Origin: Nocardioides anomalus
Lineage (GTDB): Bacteria > Actinomycetota > Actinomycetes > Propionibacteriales > Nocardioidaceae
Direction: 5' to 3'
Assembly (NCBI RefSeq): GCF_011046535.1
Contig: NZ_CP049257.1
Span: 682,001 to 746,000 of the forward strand
Length of the DNA: 64,000 nucleotides
Within the stretch, counting starts at the first letter, position 1. The number at the start of each line of letters is the position of its first letter. The translations under genes and the position numbers were made by a program. Below are positions 46,891 to 55,078 of this stretch, one piece after another. Under the pieces are notes generated by a model. It saw only the letters and a list, made by a program, of their open reading frames with translations. It did not search any database and was not told where the DNA came from.

Positions 46891-48363
46891 GTGCCTGACG
46901 ACGAGCAGCACCTCGCGCTCCTGGTGGTCGGTGGCGGCCCGGCGGGCATGAGCGCCGCCCGCACCGCCGCCGACGCCGGGATGCGGGTGCTGCTCGTCGA
47001 CGAGCGGCCGTCCCTGGGCGGCCAGATCTACAAGCAGCCGGGTCCGGGAACCTCCATCCCGGACCCGGCCGCGGCCGACCGCAGCACGCGGTACGGCCGC
47101 AGCCTCATCGCCGCCGCCGAGGCCAGCGGGGTGCGCATCGCCCTGCGGACCGCGGTGGTCGCGGTGGAGCCGGAGGACGACGGCTTCGCGGTCGTCCTCG
47201 TCGAGGACGGCCAGCACGCGCGCACCGTGCGCGTGCCGCGGCTGGTCCTCGCCCCCGGGGCGCACGACCGCCCGGTCGCGTTCCCCGGGTGGACGCTGCC
47301 CGGCGTGGTCACGGCCGGCGGCATGCAGTCGATGGCCAAGAGCCAGTTCGTGCTGCCGGGCCGGCGGATGGTCTTCGCCGGCTCCGGGCCGGTCGCCCTG
47401 GCCTTCCCCTCGCAGCTCGCCCACTACGGCGCGCACATCGTCGCCGCCCTGGAGGCCGGCCCGGCCCCGCGGCCCGGCGACGTGCTGCGCGTCGGTGCTG
47501 CAGCCTGGGGCAACGGCGTCCTGCTGCGCGACGCCGCCCGCTACCGCGCCGGCCTGCTGCGCCACCGCGTCCCGGTCCGCTACGGCCGCATCGTGGTGCG
47601 CGCCGAGGGCGCCGGTCGCGTCGAGCAGGTCGTCCACGCCGCCGTCGACCGCGACTGGCGAGTGCTCCCGGGCACCGAGGAGACCGTGGCGGCCGACGTG
47701 CTCTGCGTCGGCTACGGCTTCGTGCCCTCCTTGGAGCTGCTCCGGCTCGCGGGCTGCGAGACCACCTTCGACGAGGACCTCGGCGGTCGCGTGGTCCGCA
47801 AGGACGAGTGGGGCCGGACCTCGGTCCCCGGCGTGTACGCCGCGGGCGACGGCACCGGCGTCGAGGGCTCCTACGTGGCCATCGACGAGGGGGTGCTCGC
47901 CGCCCTCGGGGCCGCCCAGGACTCCCAGGTGCTCGACCGGGCCACGGCCGACGACCAGGCCCGCGAGGCCCGCCGGCGCCTGGTGCGCCGGCGCCGGCTG
48001 ACCCGCGCCACCCACCGGCTCTTCCGCGTCGGCCCCGGCGTCTACGACCTGGCCGACGACCAGACCGTCGTGTGCCGCTGCGAGAACGTCCGGCAGCGCG
48101 AGGTGGTCGAGGCCGCCGCCGCCACCGACGACGTCAGCGTGGTCAAGGCGCTCACCCGCGCCGGCATGGGCCCGTGCCAGGGCCGCAACTGTGCGCGCCA
48201 CGTCGCGGCGGTGATCTCCCGCACCAGCGGCCGCGAGCTGTCGAGCGTCGACTTCGCCACCCCGCGGATGCCGGTGCGCCCGGTGCCGATCGCGGCCATG
48301 GCCGACGCCGCGGTCGTCGACCCCGGGCTGTTCGTGGCCCCCGACCCCCAGGGAGAGCGTTGA
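46891..48363 (+). CDS. FAD/NAD(P)-binding oxidoreductase with [2Fe-2S] BFD domain (HcnB / D-hydroxyproline dehydrogenase alpha-like)
   Basis: This 490-residue protein opens with a dinucleotide fold (LLVVGGGPAGMSAARTAADAG). A second nucleotide motif is MVFAGSGPVALAF, and GVYAAGDGTGVEGSYVAIDEG marks the FAD end. Residues about 390-440 are a bacterioferritin-associated-ferredoxin-type domain with CRCENV and GPCQGRNC cysteines. This layout is that of HcnB, opine oxidase A and D-hydroxyproline dehydrogenase alpha subunits. Together with the HcnC-like and HcnA-like genes it should make a membrane-linked amine dehydrogenase that passes electrons through FAD and Fe-S. Confidence 0.87.
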   Translation: MPDDEQHLALLVVGGGPAGMSAARTAADAGMRVLLVDERPSLGGQIYKQPGPGTSIPDPAAADRSTRYGRSLIAAAEASGVRIALRTAVVAVEPEDDGFAVVLVEDGQHARTVRVPRLVLAPGAHDRPVAFPGWTLPGVVTAGGMQSMAKSQFVLPGRRMVFAGSGPVALAFPSQLAHYGAHIVAALEAGPAPRPGDVLRVGAAAWGNGVLLRDAARYRAGLLRHRVPVRYGRIVVRAEGAGRVEQVVHAAVDRDWRVLPGTEETVAADVLCVGYGFVPSLELLRLAGCETTFDEDLGGRVVRKDEWGRTSVPGVYAAGDGTGVEGSYVAIDEGVLAALGAAQDSQVLDRATADDQAREARRRLVRRRRLTRATHRLFRVGPGVYDLADDQTVVCRCENVRQREVVEAAAATDDVSVVKALTRAGMGPCQGRNCARHVAAVISRTSGRELSSVDFATPRMPVRPVPIAAMADAAVVDPGLFVAPDPQGER

Positions 48364-49571
48364 ACGGCGTCCCCCTGCTGGGCCCCTCGCGCGGCCCGCT
48401 GCCGGCCGAGACCGACGTGGCCGTCATCGGCGGCGGCATCGCCGGCGCGGCGATGGCGTTCTACCTGGCCCGCGAGGGCGTCGAGGTCGTGCTGCTCGAC
48501 CGCGCCGAGCTCAACCGCGAGGCGTCCGGCACCAACGCCGGCAGCTTCCACCTGCAGCTGGCCATCCACCAGCTGTCCGGCAAGGGCACCGACACCGACC
48601 GCGACCGGCTCCTGGCCGACGCCCGGCTGAGCCTCGAGGCCTACGGACTGTGGCAGCAGCTGGACCGCGAGCTGGACGGCGACGTGGAGCTGCACGAGAC
48701 GGGCGGCTGGATGGTCGCCGAGACGCCCGAGCAGGTCCGGCTCCTGCACGAGAAGCACGAGCTCGAGCGGCTGGCCGGCATCGAGACCGAGGTGGTCGAG
48801 GGGTCCGAGCTGCGCGAGCGCGCGCCGTTCTTCTCCGAGCGCGTCCTGGCCGCGACGTACTGCCCCGTCGAGGGGCACGCCAACCCGCTCATCGTCGCCC
48901 CGCTGTACGCCGCCCGCGCGGCCGAGCACGGCGCCGAGCTGCGCACCGGGGTGGCGGTCCAGGGCATCGACCGGGTCGAGCGGCGACCCGGCTCCGGCGC
49001 CCACCGCTTCACGGTCCGCACCGATCACGGCGACCTGCGCGCCCACCGCGTGGTCGACTGCGCCGGCGCCTGGTCCGGAGAGGTCGCCCAGATGGTGGGC
49101 CTCCGGCTGCCCGTGCGCAGCGACGGCCTGCACGTCAACGTCACCGAGCGGCGCCCGCGCCTGCTGACGCCGATGGTCCAGCACATCGGGCGGCGCCTCA
49201 CGCTCAAGCAGAGCTCGGTGGGCTCCTTCATCATCGGCGGCGGCTGGCCCTCGCGCGCGGTCCCGGGGCCGCGCCGCTACCCCACCCAGTGGCAGAGCGC
49301 GGCCGGCAACGTCACCGTGGCCGTCGACATCGTCCCGGCGCTGGCCGACGCCCGCGTGGTGCGCACCTGGTCCGGGGTCATCGTGTTCACCGACGACATG
49401 AACCCGGTGGTGGGGGAGTCGGAGCGGGTGCCGGGCTTCCACGTCTGCGTCGCCTCGACCGGCTTCACCTTCGGTCCCATGTTCGCCCGGCAGCTGGCCG
49501 AGCAGATGACCGCACCCGGCAAGCACGACCCGTTCCCCGACCGGTACGCCGTGGACCGCGCGACCGCCTGA
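48360..49571 (+). CDS. DAO-family FAD oxidoreductase (HcnC / D-hydroxyproline dehydrogenase beta-like)
   Basis: This 403-residue D-amino-acid-oxidase-fold protein has TDVAVIGGGIAGAAMAFYLAREG near residue 19, REASGTNAGSFHLQL, and the substrate-side KQSSVGSFIIGGGWP. The C-terminus VCVASTGFTFGPMFARQLAEQM binds FAD. It is the catalytic subunit in HcnABC-type enzymes, oxidising a secondary or primary amine of an amino acid. The TTG start overlaps the alpha-like stop by 4 bp. A paralog lies at 58920-60077. Confidence 0.88.
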   Translation: MNGVPLLGPSRGPLPAETDVAVIGGGIAGAAMAFYLAREGVEVVLLDRAELNREASGTNAGSFHLQLAIHQLSGKGTDTDRDRLLADARLSLEAYGLWQQLDRELDGDVELHETGGWMVAETPEQVRLLHEKHELERLAGIETEVVEGSELRERAPFFSERVLAATYCPVEGHANPLIVAPLYAARAAEHGAELRTGVAVQGIDRVERRPGSGAHRFTVRTDHGDLRAHRVVDCAGAWSGEVAQMVGLRLPVRSDGLHVNVTERRPRLLTPMVQHIGRRLTLKQSSVGSFIIGGGWPSRAVPGPRRYPTQWQSAAGNVTVAVDIVPALADARVVRTWSGVIVFTDDMNPVVGESERVPGFHVCVASTGFTFGPMFARQLAEQMTAPGKHDPFPDRYAVDRATA

Positions 49572-49620
49572 CCCACCTCGCTCGAGACCCCCGCACGAGA
49601 CACGAAGGAGACGCCGCACC

Positions 49621-50586
49621 ATGGACCGCGACGACATCGACTGGCAGGGCTACTTCCCGGCGTTCGTCACGCCGTTCGCGGAGGACGGCGCGCTCGACCT
49701 CGACACCCTCGCGGCGCTGGTCGACCACTACGCCGACCAGGGCATGCACGGCATCGTCGTCAACGGCACCTGCGGTGAGTGGTTCTCCCAGACCCGCGAC
49801 GAGCGCAAGGCCGTCGCCGAGGCCGCCGTCGGCCAGGCCGCGGGCCGGCTCAAGGTCATCGTGGGCTGCACCGACTACACCGCCGACCAGGTGGCCGAGC
49901 TGGCCCACCACGCGCTCGAGGCCGGTGTCGACGGCGTGCTGGTCTCGCCCCCGCCGTACGTCAAGCTGTTCGCGCCCGAGGTGCTCGCCTACTACGAGGA
50001 CATCAGCGCCCGGGTCCACGGACCCCTGGTCGTCTACAACTGGCCCTACGGCAGCGGCATCGACATCGACACCGAGCTGGCGGACAAGCTCGCGGACGTC
50101 GAGCACATCGTGGCCATCAAGGACAGCACGCCCGACGCCGACCAGTTCTTCGCGACGTCCAAGCGGGTCCGCGACCGGGTCCGCGTGTTCGGTCCCTACA
50201 TGTCCGCGCGCGGCGTGGAGGAGCTGGCCGAGCACGGCGGCGACGGCACCGTGGGCGGCGGCTCGCTGTTCGGCCGTCCCGACCCGCAGTTCTGGGAGGA
50301 CTACTGGGCCGGCGACCTCGACGCCGCCCGCGCCCACGCCCAGCGCTCCGACCGGCTCTTCCCGCAGCTGTGGCTGCCCGGCGGCTGGGCCGGCAAGTTC
50401 GGCGGCTACCAGAGCCAGCTCAAGGTCCTCATGCGCATGCTCGGGCAGCCGGCCGGCCACGTGCGCCCGCCGCGCCTGCCCGTCACCGACCCGGCCGCGC
50501 TGGCCGAGATGCGAGCGGTGCTCGTGCGAGAAGGGCTGCTGGCCGCCGAGGAGGGCGCCGCCGAGGTGGCTGAGGTGACAGCGTGA
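49621..50586 (+). CDS. DapA-like lyase/deaminase family protein (second copy)
   Basis: This 321-residue Schiff-base TIM-barrel protein opens GYFPAFVTPFAEDGALD. It has NGTCGEWFS at the GTTGE position, SPPPYVKLFAPE with the active-site tyrosine, and the lysine in IVAIKDSTPDADQF. In hydroxyproline degradation a member of this family deaminates pyrroline-4-hydroxy-2-carboxylate right after D-hydroxyproline dehydrogenase. Here the gene sits between the HcnC-like and HcnA-like genes, which fits that reaction. It is quite different from the copy at 25806-26741. ATG follows AAGGAG. Confidence 0.85.
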   Translation: MDRDDIDWQGYFPAFVTPFAEDGALDLDTLAALVDHYADQGMHGIVVNGTCGEWFSQTRDERKAVAEAAVGQAAGRLKVIVGCTDYTADQVAELAHHALEAGVDGVLVSPPPYVKLFAPEVLAYYEDISARVHGPLVVYNWPYGSGIDIDTELADKLADVEHIVAIKDSTPDADQFFATSKRVRDRVRVFGPYMSARGVEELAEHGGDGTVGGGSLFGRPDPQFWEDYWAGDLDAARAHAQRSDRLFPQLWLPGGWAGKFGGYQSQLKVLMRMLGQPAGHVRPPRLPVTDPAALAEMRAVLVREGLLAAEEGAAEVAEVTA

Positions 50587-50912
50587 GCCGACGCCGCCGC
50601 GGTGCCCGGATCGAGCCGCAGCCCGGCGTGCGCCGCGGCGATCCGGTCCGGATCTCCGTGGACGGCCGCGCGGTGGAGTCCTTCCTCGGCGAGAGCGTCG
50701 CCGCGGCGATGATCGCCGACACCGACGACCTCACGATGCGCACGACGTCCGACGGCGACCCGCGCGGCCTGTTCTGCGGCATGGGCGTGTGCTTCGAGTG
50801 CCTGGTCGTCGTCGACGGCGTGCCCAACACGCGCGCCTGCATGACCTGGGTCCGCGACGACATGGTCGTGCAGACCCAGGTCGGACCGGGTCCCCGTGAC
50901 GCCGCCGGCTGA
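50583..50912 (+). CDS. (2Fe-2S)-binding protein (HcnA / opine-oxidase gamma-like)
   Basis: This 109-residue ferredoxin-like protein has cysteines in GLFCGMGVCFECLVVVDG and RACMTWV. This is the plant-type [2Fe-2S] pattern of HcnA and D-hydroxyproline dehydrogenase gamma subunits. It completes the three-subunit dehydrogenase, although a DapA-like gene is inserted between it and the beta-like gene. GTG 50583 overlaps the DapA-like stop. A strong hairpin directly follows. Confidence 0.87.
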   Translation: MSRRRRGARIEPQPGVRRGDPVRISVDGRAVESFLGESVAAAMIADTDDLTMRTTSDGDPRGLFCGMGVCFECLVVVDGVPNTRACMTWVRDDMVVQTQVGPGPRDAAG

Positions 50913-50926
50913 GCCTGCCGGCGGCG
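50900..50926. terminator. Perfect 10-bp hairpin between convergent operons
   Basis: CGCCGCCGGC (50900-50909) pairs exactly with 50917-50926; the 7-base loop contains the stop codon of the 2Fe-2S protein. It lies before the end of the convergent aldehyde dehydrogenase gene and likely acts in both directions. Confidence 0.7.
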
Positions 50927-50946
50927 CCTACGGGCCTGTGCTCAGC

Positions 50947-52419
50947 TCAGCCGACGCCGTCGATGCAGAGGTACTTGATCTCGGTGAACTCGTCGATGCC
51001 GTGCAGCGAGCCCTCGCGGCCGAGGCCGGACTCCTTGACGCCGCCGAACGGGGCGCCCTCGTAGGAGATGAGGCCGGTGTTGATGCCGACCACGCCGAAC
51101 TCCAGGGCCTCGCCCACGCGCCAGCTGCGACCCAGGTCCTGGGTGAAGAAGTACGCCGCGAGCCCGAACTCGGTGGCGTTGGCCAGGGTCACGGCCTCCT
51201 CCTCGGTCTCGAAGCGGATGACCGCGGCCAGCGGGCCGAAGGTCTCCTCGCGGGCCACGAGCATGTCGCCGGTGACGCCGGTGAGCAGGGTCGGCTGGAA
51301 GAACGTGCCGCCGAGCTCGTGCACCTCGCCACCGAGCACGACGCTCGCCCCGCCGGACACGGCGTCGGCGACGTGGCGCTGCACCTTCTCCACCGCGGCG
51401 GTGGAGATGAGCGGACCCTGCTCGGAGCCGTCCTCGAAACCGTTGCCCACGCGCAGGTCCGCGACCGCCTCGCGCAGCCGCTCGACGAAGGCGTCGTGGA
51501 TGCCCGCCTGGACCAGGATCCGGTTGGCGCACACGCAGGTCTGGCCGGCGTTGCGGAACTTCGAGGCCATGGCACCGGCCACGGCCGCGTCGAGGTCGGC
51601 GTCGTCGAAGACGATGAGCGGGGCGTTGCCGCCGAGCTCGAGCGCGAGCTTCTTGACCGTGCCGGCGCTCTGCTGCATGAGCAGCTTGCCCACCGCGGTC
51701 GAGCCGGTGAAGCTCAGCGCCCGGACCACCGGGCTGGACGTCAGCACGCCGCCGACCTCCTCGGCCGGGCCGGGCACGACGCTCAGCACGCCGGCCGGGA
51801 TGCCGGCGCGCTGGGCCAGCTCGGCCAGGGCCAGGGCGGAGAGCGGGGTCTCCGGGGCCGGCTTGACGATCATCGAGCAACCCGCGGCCAGGGCCGGGGC
51901 CGCCTTGCGCAGGATCATCGCCGAGGGGAAGTTCCACGGCGTGATGGCGGCGGTCACGCCCACCGGCTGGCGCACGGTGAGCAGGCGGCGGCTGCCGACG
52001 TTGCTCGGGATGACCTCGCCGTAGGTGCGCTTGGCCTCCTCGGCGTACCACTCGACGAAGCCGGCGCCGTAGATGATCTCGCCGCGCGCCTCGGCGAGCG
52101 GCTTGCCCTGCTCGGCGGTGAGGATCATGGCCAGGTCGTCGGCGTGCTCGACGATGAGCTCGAACCACCGGCGCAGGGTGCGCGCCCGCTCGGGCGCGGT
52201 CACCTTGCCCCAGGCGCGACCCGCGCGCTCGGCGGCGGCGACCGCGTCCTCCACGTCCGCGGCGCTGGCGGACTCGACCGCGGCGAGCACCGCGCCGCTG
52301 GCCGGGTCGCGCACCTCGCTGGGCGCGCCCTGGCCCTCGCGCCAGGTGCCGTCGATGAAGAGCCGGGTGCGCAGCAGGGCCCCGTCCCGGAGCCGGTCGG
52401 CGTCGAACTGAGTGTCCAC
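50947..52419 (-). CDS. NAD(P)-dependent aldehyde dehydrogenase (succinate-semialdehyde-dehydrogenase-like)
   Basis: This 490-residue ALDH has the oxyanion/coenzyme segment ITPWNFPSAMILRKAAPALAAG, the SFTGSTAVGK turn, general base E261 in LELGG and catalytic C295 in GQTCVC. The double cysteine CVC and the overall sequence place it near GabD and alpha-ketoglutarate-semialdehyde dehydrogenases. It could finish the hydroxyproline-like route (2-oxoglutarate semialdehyde to 2-oxoglutarate) encoded just beyond it. It could instead oxidise the aldehyde made by the divergent aminotransferase. GTG 52419 is the chosen start. Confidence 0.9.
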   Translation of the reverse strand: MDTQFDADRLRDGALLRTRLFIDGTWREGQGAPSEVRDPASGAVLAAVESASAADVEDAVAAAERAGRAWGKVTAPERARTLRRWFELIVEHADDLAMILTAEQGKPLAEARGEIIYGAGFVEWYAEEAKRTYGEVIPSNVGSRRLLTVRQPVGVTAAITPWNFPSAMILRKAAPALAAGCSMIVKPAPETPLSALALAELAQRAGIPAGVLSVVPGPAEEVGGVLTSSPVVRALSFTGSTAVGKLLMQQSAGTVKKLALELGGNAPLIVFDDADLDAAVAGAMASKFRNAGQTCVCANRILVQAGIHDAFVERLREAVADLRVGNGFEDGSEQGPLISTAAVEKVQRHVADAVSGGASVVLGGEVHELGGTFFQPTLLTGVTGDMLVAREETFGPLAAVIRFETEEEAVTLANATEFGLAAYFFTQDLGRSWRVGEALEFGVVGINTGLISYEGAPFGGVKESGLGREGSLHGIDEFTEIKYLCIDGVG

Positions 52420-52544
52420 AGGAACCTTTCGCGGAGGGGCCGGTCCGAGTCGGACGGCCGTTCTGCGCCCAATCGTACGCTTTGCGCGCACCCTTTGCTA
52501 CAGTCCACCCACCCACAGCACCTCGCGAGATGAGCAGGCACCCC
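52420..52544. promoter_or_regulatory. Divergent control region with a shared operator site
   Basis: GTACGCTTTGCGCGC (52475-52489) matches the site at 43288-43302 at 13 of 15 bases and contains the TTGCGCGC octamer. TACAGT (52499-52504) is a possible -10 for the aminotransferase; no good -35 is seen. The region serves the aldehyde dehydrogenase (minus) and the aminotransferase operon (plus). Confidence 0.5.
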
Positions 52545-53924
52545 ATGACCTCCGCAGGCTCCGTCGAAGACCTCGACCGTCAGTACTTCTTCCACCCGTT
52601 CACCAACGCCAAGGACCACGAGAAGACCGGTCCGCTGACGATGGTCAGCGGTCGCGGCTCGACCCTGACCGACACGCACGGGCGCGAGTACCTCGACGCC
52701 ATGGCGGGGCTGTGGTGCGTGAACATCGGCTACGGCAACGAGGAGATGGCCGACGCGCTGGCCGAGCAGACCAGGAAGCTGGCGTACTACCACACCTTCG
52801 CCGGCATGGGGAACGAGCCGGTGGCCCGCCTCGCGCACCGGCTCATCACCGACGCGCCGGGCTCGATGGCCAAGGTGTTCTTCGGCAACAGCGGCTCGGA
52901 CGCCAACGACACCCAGGTCAAGCTGGTCTGGTACTACAACAACGTCCTGGGCCGGCCGGAGAAGAAGAAGATCATCTCCCGCGAGCGCGGCTACCACGGG
53001 GTGACCGTGATGTCGGGCAGCCTCTGCGGGCTGCCGGGCATGCACACCGGCTTCGACCTGCCGCTGCCGATGGTCCGCTTCGCCCGGGCGCCGCACTTCC
53101 GCTTCGAGGGCGAGGACGGCGAGACCGAGGAGCAGTTCGTGGCCCGGCTGGCCCGCGAGCTCGACGAGCTCATCGTGGCCGAGGGCCCCGAGACGGTGGC
53201 CGCGTTCATCGCCGAGCCGCTGCAGGCCGCGGGCGGCGTGATCGTCCCGCCGGCGACGTACTTCCCGGCCATCCAGGAGGTGCTGCGTCGTCACGACGTG
53301 CTGCTCATCGCCGACGAGGTCGTGTGCGGCTTCGGCCGGACGGGCGAGTGGTTCGGCTCCACGACCTTCGGCGTCGAGCCGGACCTGATGACCGTGGCCA
53401 AGGGCATCACCTCCGCCTACGTCCCGCTGTCGGCCTGCCTGGTCTCCGAGGCGGTATGGGACGTCATCGCCTCGGGCTCGGAGAAGTACGGCCTGTTCAG
53501 CCACGGCTACACCTACTCCGCGCACCCGCTGGCGGCCACCGCGGCCATGACCAACCTCGACATCATCGAGCGCGACGGCCTCATGGGTCAGGCCAAGGCC
53601 CGCGGGGACCACCTCATCACCCGGCTCCGCTCCGCCTTCGAGGGCCACCCGCTGGTCGCCGAGGTGCGTGGCCACGGCCTGGTCGCCGCCGTGGAGCTGG
53701 CCGAGTCGCTCGACCCGCTGCGGCGCTTCGAGCCCCGCGGCAAGCTCAGCGGCGCGCTGGTGGCCCGGGCCCGCGAGCTGGGCGTCATCACCCGCGCGCT
53801 GCCCAACGCCGACACGATCTCCTTCTCGCCGCCGTTCGTGGTGACCGAGGACGAGCTCGACCAGATGGTGGCCGGCACCCGCCAGGCCCTCGACGACGTC
53901 AGCCGAGAGTTCGGGCTGGCGTGA
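52545..53924 (+). CDS. Class III PLP-dependent aminotransferase (omega-amino acid/amine:pyruvate type)
   Basis: This 459-residue fold-type I enzyme has FFHPFTNAKDHEKTGP at the N-terminus and MAGLWCVNIGYGNEEMADA. VFFGNSGSDANDTQVKLV, VAAFIAEPLQAAGG and LLIADEVVCGFGRTG (PLP aspartate) follow, and K286 is in LMTVAKGIT. The sequence type is that of amine:pyruvate transaminases such as SpuC, beta-alanine or taurine enzymes. These move a terminal amine to pyruvate, giving an aldehyde and alanine. It opens a five-gene operon; ATG 52545 is chosen over ATG 52530. Alanine dehydrogenase nearby could recycle the alanine. Confidence 0.9.
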   Translation: MTSAGSVEDLDRQYFFHPFTNAKDHEKTGPLTMVSGRGSTLTDTHGREYLDAMAGLWCVNIGYGNEEMADALAEQTRKLAYYHTFAGMGNEPVARLAHRLITDAPGSMAKVFFGNSGSDANDTQVKLVWYYNNVLGRPEKKKIISRERGYHGVTVMSGSLCGLPGMHTGFDLPLPMVRFARAPHFRFEGEDGETEEQFVARLARELDELIVAEGPETVAAFIAEPLQAAGGVIVPPATYFPAIQEVLRRHDVLLIADEVVCGFGRTGEWFGSTTFGVEPDLMTVAKGITSAYVPLSACLVSEAVWDVIASGSEKYGLFSHGYTYSAHPLAATAAMTNLDIIERDGLMGQAKARGDHLITRLRSAFEGHPLVAEVRGHGLVAAVELAESLDPLRRFEPRGKLSGALVARARELGVITRALPNADTISFSPPFVVTEDELDQMVAGTRQALDDVSREFGLA

Positions 53925-55045
53925 CCTCACCCGCCCTCGGGCTGGTGGTGAACCCGGTCGCCGGGATGGGCGGCCGGGTCGGTCTGCACGGGACCGACGA
54001 CGCGGCGCTCGCGCAGGCGCGCGACCGCGGGGCCGAGCCGGTCGCGCCCGCACGCGCCCGCCGCGCCCTCGACCGGCTGCACCGGGCGGCGCCCCGGCTG
54101 GCGGTCCTGACCGTCGAGGGGCCGATGGGCACCGACCACGTGGCGGCGCTCGAGGGCTGGGACGTCGCCACGGTCCCGGGCGTGCCCGGTCAGAACGGCG
54201 CCACCGACGGCGCCGACACCCGCGCCGCGGTGGCCCGGATGGTCGAGGCCGGCGTCCGGCTCGTGCTCTTCGTCGGCGGGGACGGCACGGCGCGCGACGT
54301 CGCGCAGGCCCTCACCCGGACCGTCCAGCCCACCACCGTCGTCCTGGGCGTCCCGGCCGGGGTCAAGATGCACTCCGGCGTCTTCGGCGTGACCCCCGAG
54401 GCCGCCGGCGAGGCCGCGGCCCGCTTCCTGGCCGACGACGTGTCCCCGACCCGCACCGCCGAGGTCGTCGACCGCGACGAGGACGGTGCGGTCCGCCTGC
54501 ACGCCACCGTCGCGGTCCCGCAGGTGCGGCACGCGGTCCAGGCTGCCAAGGGCGGCGCCGGCGCGGCCCCACCGCTGGAGCTGGCCGGGCTGGGCCGTGA
54601 GGTCGCCGAGGAGATGGCGCCGGGCCGGCTCTACCTGCTCGGCCCGGGCACGACGGTCGCGGCCGTGGGCGACGCGCTCGGCGTGGCGACCACTCCGCTC
54701 GGGGTGGACGCCGTGCTCGACGGGACGCTCGTGGCCGCCGACGCGAGCGAGGCCGAGCTGCTCGCCCTGCTCGGGCAGCACCCGGACGCCACGCTGGTCC
54801 TCGGGGTCGTGGGCGGGCAGGGCTTCCTCCTGGGTCGCGGCAACCAGCAGCTGTCCCCGTCGGTCCTGCGGGCCGTCGGCACCGACCGCATCGAGGTCCT
54901 GGCCACCCCCGACAAGGTGGCCGCCCTCGACGAGCCGGTCCTCCACGTCGACGTCGACGACCCCGACCTGGCCGCCCGCCTGGTCGGCTACCACCGGGTG
55001 CGGACCGGCCGCACCCGCAGCACCGTGCTCAGGGTCGTGGCGTGA
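53921..55045 (+). CDS. ATP-NAD kinase-fold protein, AcoX-like
   Basis: This 374-residue protein opens LGLVVNPVAGMGGRVGLHGTDD and has the kinase-fold signature VLFVGGDGTARDVA near residue 115. LGVPAGVKMHSGVFG and LLGPGTTVAAVGDALG follow, all marks of the AcoX/NAD-kinase-like family. AcoX was named from acetoin operons; its reaction is not established, and a kinase for a small metabolite is plausible. GTG 53921 overlaps the aminotransferase stop by 4 bp, so it is a true operon member. Canonical NAD kinases are shorter and differ at the nucleotide site. Confidence 0.83.
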   Translation: MTSPALGLVVNPVAGMGGRVGLHGTDDAALAQARDRGAEPVAPARARRALDRLHRAAPRLAVLTVEGPMGTDHVAALEGWDVATVPGVPGQNGATDGADTRAAVARMVEAGVRLVLFVGGDGTARDVAQALTRTVQPTTVVLGVPAGVKMHSGVFGVTPEAAGEAAARFLADDVSPTRTAEVVDRDEDGAVRLHATVAVPQVRHAVQAAKGGAGAAPPLELAGLGREVAEEMAPGRLYLLGPGTTVAAVGDALGVATTPLGVDAVLDGTLVAADASEAELLALLGQHPDATLVLGVVGGQGFLLGRGNQQLSPSVLRAVGTDRIEVLATPDKVAALDEPVLHVDVDDPDLAARLVGYHRVRTGRTRSTVLRVVA

Positions 55046-55078
55046 GCCCCGACCACACCGGCTGGGAAGGAGCCTGAG

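Noticed and set aside
46891..50912. Hydrogen cyanide synthase HcnABC
   Set aside because: The three proteins share that family's layout, but the order is B-C-DapA-A with an amino-acid importer, which fits catabolic D-amino-acid or opine dehydrogenases better than cyanogenesis.
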